Below, piece after piece: positions 47,678 through 53,318 of a stretch of DNA of 53,318 nucleotides. The stretch's first letter is position 1. The number at the start of each line of letters is the position of its first letter. The position numbers and the translations under genes are program-made. The stretch is taken from assembly GCA_018333955.1 (NCBI GenBank), contig JAGXSD010000018.1, positions 1 to 53,318 of the forward strand, written 5' to 3'. This DNA is from Erysipelotrichia bacterium (GTDB lineage: Bacteria; Bacillota_I; Bacilli_A; Erysipelotrichales; Erysipelotrichaceae). The notes under the pieces are model-generated. The model saw only the letters and a list, made by a program, of their open reading frames with translations, made no database searches and was not told the origin of the DNA.

Positions 47678-47683
47678 TATAAT
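47678..47683 (+). promoter_or_regulatory. -10 box of the CoADR/Nox gene
   Basis: TATAAT, 17 bases before the ATG, with GAGGTG between; the -35 is poor. The same region holds the divergent MazG-like promoter. Confidence 0.5.
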
Positions 47684-47699
47684 AAGTGTGAGGTGAAAT

Positions 47700-49031
47700 A
47701 TGAAAACAATTATCATTGGCGGTGTTGCGGCCGGGATGAGTGTTGCCGCAAAACTTAGACGTGAAGTGAAAGATGAGACTATTATTGTCTTAGAAAAAAC
47801 AGATACAATCTCGTATGGAGCGTGTGGGCTTCCATATTATGTGTCTGGTGAAAATCCTGATATTACACGCATGAATATTCGCAGTGTTCAACAAATGAGG
47901 GATTCAGGCATTGATGTCAGAATATTTCATGAAGTCACAAAACTTGATCCTGTTGCTAAGAAAGTATTTGGTCATTCACCAGAAGGTGATTTTGAACTAG
48001 AGTATGATCGCTGTGTGATTGCGAGTGGCGCATCACCAATTGTGCCAAAATTGTCTTGCCAAGATACTAATAAAATATTCACATTAAAGACTTTAAACGA
48101 TGGAGAGAAACTTAAAGCTGCTTTCGCATCTTCAAAACGTATTGGTATCATTGGGGGTGGATACATTGGATTAGAACTTGTGGAAGCTGCCGTTCATAAC
48201 CAAAAAGAAGTGGTGCTTGTTGAGAAAGCAGACCGTGTACTAAACACTTTTGATGGTGAATTTTCTAAAATGGCTTATGAAGAACTGATTAAAAATCATG
48301 TGGAAGTCTATACTTCTGAATCGCTTGTGGATGTTGTGAACCACGAACAAGGACTAAAAATTATCACCGATCAAAGAACCTTAGAAGTTGATATTGTCAT
48401 CCTAGCTCTAGGCGTAAGACCTAATACTTCCTTTACGAAAGACAGTGGTATTGCATTAGCTTCCAATGGAGCAGTATTAGTGGATACTACCATGAAAACA
48501 AATGTGAAGGATGTCTATGCTGCAGGAGATTGTAGTGTTGTTACGCATATGATTACACACGATCATCGCTATCTTCCACTTGGTACCAATGCGAATAAAC
48601 AAGGGCGAAATCTTGCGGAAGTATTAGCAGGTGCCGAAAGTGATTATGCATTAGCATTAGGATCAGCCATGCTTAGATTATGTGGTCTTGAGTTTGCGAA
48701 GACTGGACTGAGTGAACAAGAAGCCATGGCGGCTAAATTGGATGTTGTTACAACGTTTGTGACCTCTCATGATCATCCTCGTTATTATCCGAATGCAACC
48801 GATATTCATATAAAACTTGTCGCCGATGCGAATACAGGAATACTATTAGGAGCACAGTTAGCAGGTGAGAAGAATACTGCACTTCGCTCGCATGCTTATA
48901 GTGTCGCCATCTCGGCTAGAATGAGCGCTAAGATGTATGCGAATTTGGATTTAGGATATGCACCACCCTTTGCGACGACTTATGATGTCACACAAATTGC
49001 AGCACAAACAATAAAAGCAAGAAACATGTGA
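47700..49031 (+). CDS. CoA-disulfide reductase / NADH oxidase family flavoenzyme
   Basis: The 443-residue FAD- and NAD(P)H-binding protein has a Rossmann start (IIIGGVAAGMSVAAKLRR), a single redox Cys42 in SYGACGLPYYVSG, the NAD(P)H motif IIGGGYIGLELVEAA and the FAD motif DVYAAGDCS. The DLGYAPPFATTYDV segment near the end is typical. The single-Cys family includes CoA-disulfide reductase and H2O/H2O2-forming NADH oxidase, which cannot be separated safely by eye. GAGGTG precedes the ATG. Confidence 0.9.
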   Translation: MKTIIIGGVAAGMSVAAKLRREVKDETIIVLEKTDTISYGACGLPYYVSGENPDITRMNIRSVQQMRDSGIDVRIFHEVTKLDPVAKKVFGHSPEGDFELEYDRCVIASGASPIVPKLSCQDTNKIFTLKTLNDGEKLKAAFASSKRIGIIGGGYIGLELVEAAVHNQKEVVLVEKADRVLNTFDGEFSKMAYEELIKNHVEVYTSESLVDVVNHEQGLKIITDQRTLEVDIVILALGVRPNTSFTKDSGIALASNGAVLVDTTMKTNVKDVYAAGDCSVVTHMITHDHRYLPLGTNANKQGRNLAEVLAGAESDYALALGSAMLRLCGLEFAKTGLSEQEAMAAKLDVVTTFVTSHDHPRYYPNATDIHIKLVADANTGILLGAQLAGEKNTALRSHAYSVAISARMSAKMYANLDLGYAPPFATTYDVTQIAAQTIKARNM

Positions 49032-49056
49032 TTGTTGATACCTTTTTGACCTTTTG

Positions 49057-49085
49057 TTGAAATAGATTTTTTAAGTGTGTAGAAT
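49057..49085 (+). promoter_or_regulatory. Promoter of the bactofilin gene
   Basis: TTGAAA (49057-49062), a 17-base spacer and TAGAAT (49080-49085). The open frame of the bactofilin extends back past this promoter to a GTG at 49075, which therefore cannot be its start. Confidence 0.82.
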
Positions 49086-49136
49086 TTATTTAGTTACACA
49101 ATTATGTTACATAAACAAAAGGAAAACAGGAAATAT

Positions 49137-49668
49137 ATGGACTTCAGAAAAAAAAGAATCATATTTTGAAGAAGAGGATAAAGTAGAGGAATTACAAGAA
49201 CAAGTGTCTCAACCTACGCCAAAACCATCAAATTTGGTGACTGTCATCCAAAAGGGAACCATCATCGATGAAAACTTACGTGTAGAAGGTAATGTCGAAA
49301 TTCATGGTGAAGTGAATGGTAATGTCACTTGCAACACGCATATCACTGTATTTGGAGCAGTGAAAGGTAATATAGTTGCGGATAGTGGGCATTTAAATGA
49401 TGGTTTTGTGACAGGTAATGTTAATACAAAACAAGATCTATTCGTTGGTTCACAAACTGAAATACTTGGTGATGTTGCTGCAAAATCATTTGTTGTGAAT
49501 GGAAAAATCAAAGGTAATTGTACCGTTTCTGAAATGTTATCCATTAATAAAACTGGGGTTGTTCTAGGTGATATTGTCACAGGAGAGCTTTTAGTTGAAA
49601 AAGGAGCAGTCATTCAAGGGAACATTAAAATCAATCGTGAAGTTTTCTTTGAATCAGAGGATGAATAA
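49137..49668 (+). CDS. Bactofilin, apparently frameshifted at an A8 tract near the start
   Basis: The conserved body (PSNLVTVIQKGTIIDENLRV onward) is a bactofilin beta-helix of repeated G-x-V/I motifs (VEIHGEVNGNVTC, TVFGAVKGNIVAD, TEILGDVAAKSF, VVLGDIVTGELL), a polymer-forming cytoskeletal or scaffold protein. The only ATG with a ribosome site (AGG six bases upstream) is at 49137, but it reads MDFRKKRIIF and stops at 49167-49169. One A fewer in the eight-A run (49148-49155) would give MDFRKKESYFEEEDKVEELQ and join the frame. Either the run is an indel, or expression uses slippage, or translation starts at an internal GTG/TTG. Confidence 0.8.
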
Positions 49669-49676
49669 TGTTGTAT

Positions 49677-49702
49677 AATAAAGACCAGGAATGGTCTTTA
49701 TT
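49677..49702 (+). terminator. Terminator after bactofilin
   Basis: An 11-bp stem (49677-49687 with 49692-49702, loop GGAA) runs into TTTATT, just before the ribosome site of ppaC. Confidence 0.8.
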
Positions 49703-49719
49703 TTATTCAAGGAGGTTAC

Positions 49720-51366
49720 ATGAAACAAAATAATGAGGTCGTGTACGTAGTCGGTCATCGTCATCCTGATAGTGACTCGATCTGCGCTTCTATTGCGTAC
49801 GCACATTTGAAGCGTGAAAAGGGCATGAATGCCATTGCAGCTCGATTAGGTGATATTAATCATGAAAGTGAATATCTATTAAATAGATTTGGTTTTTCAA
49901 AGCCAGTATATTTGGATGATGCTCGTTCGCAATTGTATGAAATTGAAATGGATGACCCAATTATTGTTAGTGAAGAAACGACGATATTTGAAGCATGGAA
50001 TCAGATGACAACCAAAGGTAAAGCTACCCTTGTGGTTGCGGATGATCAAAACAAACTGATTGGAATGGTCACCATGTCAAACATGACTGAAGTAGCAATG
50101 GGGGATACGGCAAAAAGCATTGAACTTCTCAAAGAAACTCCAATAGATTACATTTCAAAGACCATCAAAGGAAAATTACTCTATACCCCTAAAAAGACTC
50201 GCTTAAATGGTAAAGTTTCCATTATTGCGATTGCAGCATCAAAATTAGACAATTATGATTTAAAGGATCGTCTTGTGATTGTAGGGAATGATACACAAGC
50301 TCAACTCGATGTGATAGAAAAGGATGCAGCATGTCTTGTGGTGGTATGGGCTCCTTCTGTATCTCCTGCAGTGTTATCATTTGCGAAAGAAAAAGGATGT
50401 GCAGTTATTTTGTCTGGGCATGGCACGATGAATACTGCACGTTACTTATTTTACTCATCTCCAATTAAATATGTTATGTCTAGAAACCTAGTAACATTTA
50501 ATAAACTTGAATATGTCAGTGAAGTCGCAAAGAAAATCATTAAATCACGTCACCGTGCTTATCCTGTAGTGGATGATCGTGGACACATCTTTGGGTTAGT
50601 TTCTCGCTTTCACTTACTCAATGCAAAGAATAAGAACATCATTCTGGTCGACCACAATGAAGTGTCGCAAAGTGTAGAAAACATTTTAGAGGCCCAAATT
50701 CTTGAGATTGTTGATCATCATCGTATTGGAGATATCCAAACTTCCATGCCAATCAACTTTAGAAATCAGCTTGTAGGTTCAACCTCAACAATCATTGCCA
50801 TGATGTATAAAGAACAGCGTGTTGAAATTCCTTCAAACATTGCTGGTTTACTATTGGGGGCCATGATGTCGGATACCCTCAACTTTAACTCACCAACCAC
50901 AACCTCGATTGATAAGGAAATTGGAGTTGAGTTGGCTGCAATTGCAAATATCGATATGAATGTATTTGCGAAAGAGTTATTCTCGATAGGCAGTAGTGTC
51001 CTTAATCGCTCACCTCAAGAACTCATCGAGTATGACATAAAAGAATACGTCATTTCAAACTATCGCTTCCGCCTTGGACAAGTCAACATTTACAACCTTG
51101 CGGAACTTGAAACGATTCGTACTTCACTTATTGAAGCGATGGAAGAATATTGTGTTGAACATAAACTTGACTTACTACTCATGATCTTTACTTCTATTGA
51201 GAAGAATGGATCAATCATGTTTGTAGCAGGCAAAGAAAAATGGATTGTGGAAGAAGCTTATCCAAGTATCCTGCATGGTGAAGATATCTTCATTGAGCAT
51301 GTGGTGTCTCGTAAGAAACAGATTATTCCACGTTTATCACTCGTTATAGAAAATGGGGCACGGTAA
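49720..51366 (+). CDS. ppaC: Manganese-dependent inorganic pyrophosphatase with CBS-DRTGG-CBS insert
   Basis: The 548-residue family II pyrophosphatase has DHH-type metal motifs GHRHPDSDS (12-20) and LVDHNE/VDHHRIGD (~309-338). A long regulatory insert lies between: CBS1 (~70-125), a DRTGG domain (~140-245, with DRLVIVGN) and CBS2 (~248-303). The DHHA2 domain closes the protein. CBS-PPases with a DRTGG domain are controlled by adenine nucleotides and diadenosine polyphosphates. The enzyme pulls biosynthetic reactions by removing PPi. AAGGAGG lies before the ATG. Confidence 0.96.
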   Translation: MKQNNEVVYVVGHRHPDSDSICASIAYAHLKREKGMNAIAARLGDINHESEYLLNRFGFSKPVYLDDARSQLYEIEMDDPIIVSEETTIFEAWNQMTTKGKATLVVADDQNKLIGMVTMSNMTEVAMGDTAKSIELLKETPIDYISKTIKGKLLYTPKKTRLNGKVSIIAIAASKLDNYDLKDRLVIVGNDTQAQLDVIEKDAACLVVVWAPSVSPAVLSFAKEKGCAVILSGHGTMNTARYLFYSSPIKYVMSRNLVTFNKLEYVSEVAKKIIKSRHRAYPVVDDRGHIFGLVSRFHLLNAKNKNIILVDHNEVSQSVENILEAQILEIVDHHRIGDIQTSMPINFRNQLVGSTSTIIAMMYKEQRVEIPSNIAGLLLGAMMSDTLNFNSPTTTSIDKEIGVELAAIANIDMNVFAKELFSIGSSVLNRSPQELIEYDIKEYVISNYRFRLGQVNIYNLAELETIRTSLIEAMEEYCVEHKLDLLLMIFTSIEKNGSIMFVAGKEKWIVEEAYPSILHGEDIFIEHVVSRKKQIIPRLSLVIENGAR

Positions 51367-51382
51367 TACCGTGCCTTTTTTT
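51357..51382 (+). terminator. Terminator after ppaC
   Basis: A GC-rich 8-bp stem GGCACGGT/ACCGTGCC (loop AAT) overlapping the stop codon is followed by seven T. Confidence 0.93.
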
Positions 51383-51425
51383 GAGTTTGTGTTAAAATAT
51401 AGATACAAATCATACTAGGAGCATT

Positions 51426-52154
51426 ATGGAAACAATCATTCAATCAATCATAGAATATCAATTTGTCGTTCCACGCTTACTCACTGCACTTTTTTTATCA
51501 AGCATGATAGGAGTAGAACGTTCAAGAAAAAACCGTGCTGCAGGGTTAAGGACACACGCACTTGTGGGAGTTGCATCCGCATTAGTCATGGTCACTTCAA
51601 CCTATCTTTTCAATGAATATAATGCTTTAGGGGCATTTCCTGATCCAGCTCGTTTAGGAGCACAAATAATATCAGGAATTGGATTTTTAGGTGCGGGTAC
51701 GATTATTCAATCTCGAGGTAATGTACGCGGATTAACTACCGCAGCAAGTTTATGGAGTGTTGGAACCATTGGTATTGCGGCAGGAAGTGGATTTTATTTT
51801 GGAGCAATTTTAACCACGATTTTGATTTATGTGGTATTACGCTTTGCGGTCACTTTAGAAAATGATTGGATTAATAAAAAGCAACTCACTAAGCTAATTG
51901 TGTATACAACCTCACAAGATTTCTCAGTCTATGCGAACTTAGCTCATCGACGAAATATTCGCATTTTGGAACAACTTTTCTTAGGATCGAATCATGTGGA
52001 TGATCATAATGAATATATGATTATGCTTAGTATTAATCATGATCAACGTCGTAATATGCAGGTTCAAGAGTACCTAAAAGACATTGGTTCACTCACTAGT
52101 ACCACTCAAACTAAGCTAATTGATCATCAAGATGATCAAGGAGATCATGTCTAG
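51426..52154 (+). CDS. MgtC/SapB family membrane protein
   Basis: The 242-residue protein has the MgtC core of about four to five helices, with SSMIGVERSRKNRAAGLRTH then ALVGVASALVMVTS, and GIGFLGAGTIIQSRGNVRGLTTAASLWSV. A ~85-residue C-terminal cytoplasmic domain (VYTTSQDFSVYANLAHRR) follows and looks ACT-like. MgtC proteins act in Mg2+/phosphate homeostasis and membrane-potential control; a direct Mg2+ transport role is doubtful. AGGAGC precedes the ATG. Confidence 0.9.
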   Translation: METIIQSIIEYQFVVPRLLTALFLSSMIGVERSRKNRAAGLRTHALVGVASALVMVTSTYLFNEYNALGAFPDPARLGAQIISGIGFLGAGTIIQSRGNVRGLTTAASLWSVGTIGIAAGSGFYFGAILTTILIYVVLRFAVTLENDWINKKQLTKLIVYTTSQDFSVYANLAHRRNIRILEQLFLGSNHVDDHNEYMIMLSINHDQRRNMQVQEYLKDIGSLTSTTQTKLIDHQDDQGDHV

Positions 52155-52199
52155 TGTCATTTTCCTATCTTTTTTCCAAGATTCATATCAATGAAAGAT

Positions 52200-52208
52200 T
52201 GGTATAAT
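52200..52208 (+). promoter_or_regulatory. Extended -10 promoter of the PhnD-like gene
   Basis: TGGTATAAT (hexamer 52203-52208) lies 24 bases before the ATG at 52233. The upstream in-frame ATG (52191) precedes this promoter and is rejected as start. Confidence 0.7.
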
Positions 52209-52232
52209 AAATTAGGGGAAATAGGAGAAACT

Positions 52233-53060
52233 ATGAAGTTATTCATTGTGTTGTTGAGTTCACTAATCGTTTTATTTGGATGTAGTCCCCAAGCAAAACA
52301 AACCCAAGTGGAAGAACTTGTTATCTATGGATTCCCATTTTTAGAGCCAGATGTCATGCTTTCTCGATCTCAACCTTTAAAACAATTATTAAAGGATGAA
52401 CTAAGTTTAAGAGGTTATGACATCAAACAAGTTTCAATTTACATTGGAACAAGTCAGAATGCAGTTGCGGAGGCATTAAGTGCTGGTACTGCACACATTG
52501 GATTCATCAATTCATTAACTTATCTTTTATATGAAGAAGAAGCATTGCTTCCAATTTTTAGTGTGTTACGAGGTCAACTCAATATTGATTCAGATAAGAT
52601 TTCAGATTGGAACACCTTAACTCCAATCGTTCGTTTTACTGATCAACTTGCCCCTTATTATCGTAATGTGGTGATGGCTGGGCCATCACCTAAAGGACAA
52701 TCACTTGTGGCTCAACTCAATGATGAGCAACCACTTACATGGGATGAACTTGCTACTGCTCGTTGGTGTATGCCAAATCCGGGAAATGCTGGATATATTT
52801 ATGGTGCATTATGGGTGTATCAAACTTATGGCAAAAAGATGAGTGATCTTCCAAATTTAACGATTATGGGAGGATATCATGAGATGTTACAAGCACTTGC
52901 TCTTGAACAATGTGATATTGTTTCAACTCCAATGATTTTAAGAAGAGATTATGAAACTCGTTGGCAAAGTGATTTCAATCGATCACTTCCATTTCTACAA
53001 GAAGTTAAAGTGATTGGATTACCACCTAAGACTCCAAATTCACGGGACTTTGACAGTTGA
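52233..53060 (+). CDS. PhnD-like phosphate/phosphonate-binding lipoprotein
   Basis: From the ATG at 52233 (AGGAG upstream) the 275-residue protein has a lipoprotein signal MKLFIVLLSSLIVLFGC with lipobox LFGC (Cys17). The mature part has periplasmic-binding type II features of the PhnD family: LKDELSLRGYDIKQVSIYIG, GTAHIGFINSLTYLL, the ATARWCMPNPGNAGYIYG loop and ALEQCDIVSTP. Such proteins bind phosphite, phosphonates or other oxyanions for ABC uptake. No permease or ATPase gene follows: a terminator and a transposase come next, so the operon is absent or has been interrupted. Confidence 0.85.
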   Translation: MKLFIVLLSSLIVLFGCSPQAKQTQVEELVIYGFPFLEPDVMLSRSQPLKQLLKDELSLRGYDIKQVSIYIGTSQNAVAEALSAGTAHIGFINSLTYLLYEEEALLPIFSVLRGQLNIDSDKISDWNTLTPIVRFTDQLAPYYRNVVMAGPSPKGQSLVAQLNDEQPLTWDELATARWCMPNPGNAGYIYGALWVYQTYGKKMSDLPNLTIMGGYHEMLQALALEQCDIVSTPMILRRDYETRWQSDFNRSLPFLQEVKVIGLPPKTPNSRDFDS

Positions 53061-53080
53061 AAACAAGATAAAATCTAATG

Positions 53081-53104
53081 AGTAGCGTGAATGCTGCTTT
53101 TTTT
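53081..53104 (+). terminator. Terminator after the PhnD-like gene
   Basis: A 6-bp stem AGTAGC/GCTGCT (one T.G wobble, loop GTGAAT) is followed by a run of T. Confidence 0.75.
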
Positions 53105-53125
53105 GTGTCAAGCACTAAAATAATT

Positions 53126-53163
53126 GTGTTGTATGTGTTGTATGTTATAGTATGTTATGGTAT
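53126..53163 (+). repeat. Short tandem repeats at the start of the IS1634-type element
   Basis: GTGTTGTAT (53126-53134), GTGTTGTAT (53135-53143), GTTATAGTAT (53144-53153) and GTTATGGTAT (53154-53163) run in tandem up to and into the -10 box of the transposase. They may be part of the element's end or transposase-binding sites. Confidence 0.55.
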
Positions 53164-53166
53164 ACT
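53158..53166 (+). promoter_or_regulatory. Extended -10 promoter of the transposase
   Basis: TGGTATACT ends six bases before the ATG at 53173, with no ribosome site. Confidence 0.6.
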
Positions 53167-53172
53167 TTCAGT

Positions 53173-53318
53173 ATGAAACTATACTATGATAAACGAGCGA
53201 AAGATCCTATCTACTACGCACAACAAGGTTTTCGTAATGGAAAGAAAACTACTACCAAAAATGTCGCCATCATTGGAAAACATTCAGAACTGCTTAAGAT
53301 CACGGATGACCCGATGGC
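53173..53318 (+). mobile_element. IS1634-family transposase, N-terminal fragment cut by window edge
   Basis: The open frame reads MKLYYDKRAKDPIYYAQQGF, then RNGKKTTTKNVAIIGKHSEL and KITDDP up to the window end. This is the usual N-terminus of IS1634-family DDE transposases of Bacillota, where the KTTTKNV and IGKHSELL blocks are conserved. The catalytic domain is outside the window. Tandem repeats and a promoter with six-base spacing to the ATG precede it. The element may have landed behind the PhnD-like gene and separated it from transport partners. Confidence 0.82.

Noticed and set aside
49075-49136. GTG start extending the bactofilin upstream
   Set aside because: The codon lies between the -35 and -10 elements, and the added residues look like translated non-coding DNA.

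Overview
This 53.3 kb window comes from a low-GC Bacillota chromosome, probably monoderm. The signs are Shine-Dalgarno sites of the AGGAGG type, sigma-A promoters with 17-bp spacers, a class B sortase, a lipoprotein signal, split fructose PTS subunits, a CBS-type pyrophosphatase and many U-tailed hairpins. TGA is a stop codon (standard code). I cannot fix the genus; a Bacilli/Erysipelotrichia-like lineage is my guess. The window holds no rRNA, tRNA, CRISPR array or prophage that I can see. It is bounded by two truncated transposase genes (IS3-type at the left edge, IS1634-type at the right edge).

Layout. 0.3-4.0 kb: a translationally coupled c-di-GMP pair (diguanylate cyclase, then EAL phosphodiesterase) on the minus strand. 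4.1-7.0 kb: ndk, rlmA, and a PII-like protein directly followed by a CPA2 antiporter. 7.1-13.7 kb: TetR regulator, RND efflux adaptor and pump, then a RecQ-like protein that has lost its ATPase motifs. 13.8-14.7 kb: small proteins of unknown function, including a 35-residue membrane peptide. 14.8-20.5 kb: MarR regulator with a palindromic operator, a heterodimeric ABC exporter, an AEC transporter and a HAD phosphatase. 20.5-25.0 kb: glutathione peroxidase, threonylcarbamoyl-AMP synthase flanked by two copies of a C-rich hairpin RNA, and a 2-oxoacid:ferredoxin oxidoreductase pair. 25.1-29.8 kb: PatB-type lyase, AI-2E family protein, rubredoxin, cyclophilin, ArsC-like protein with a possible Pho box, and a GNAT gene overlapping a lactose/cellobiose-type PTS IIB-IIA pair. 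29.9-33.7 kb: complete fructose PTS operon. 33.8-35.6 kb: MrpC/MrpD-like pair alone. 35.7-42.6 kb: aldo/keto reductase, aspartase-fumarase operon, MFS, MBL-fold hydrolase, gamma-carbonic-anhydrase-like protein and Gph-type HAD. 42.6-46.4 kb: branched-chain amino-acid oxidation operon (leucine dehydrogenase plus a four-subunit ketoisovalerate:ferredoxin oxidoreductase) behind a Leu-rich leader peptide and terminator. 46.4-53.1 kb: sortase, MazG-like protein, CoA-disulfide reductase, bactofilin with an apparent frameshift, CBS pyrophosphatase, MgtC-like protein and a PhnD-like lipoprotein.

Metabolically the window suggests an anaerobic or microaerobic, amino-acid- and sugar-using cell. Aspartate is converted to fumarate and malate. 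Branched-chain amino acids are deaminated and oxidised to acyl-CoA with reduction of ferredoxin, and fructose enters through a PTS. Rubredoxin, a GPx-like protein and a CoADR/Nox-like enzyme could handle oxidative stress.

The most unusual signals are non-coding. (1) Two paralogous 56-59 nt transcription units each have their own promoter, a covarying stem, a nearly invariant C-rich loop and a U-tract. (2) Six genes have a -10 box ending exactly six bases before the ATG and no Shine-Dalgarno site, as expected for leaderless mRNAs. (3) A run of eight A residues separates the bactofilin start codon from its reading frame. (4) A Leu-rich 13-residue leader peptide with a terminator precedes the leucine dehydrogenase operon. 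All functions are assigned by reading motifs; no database search was run.
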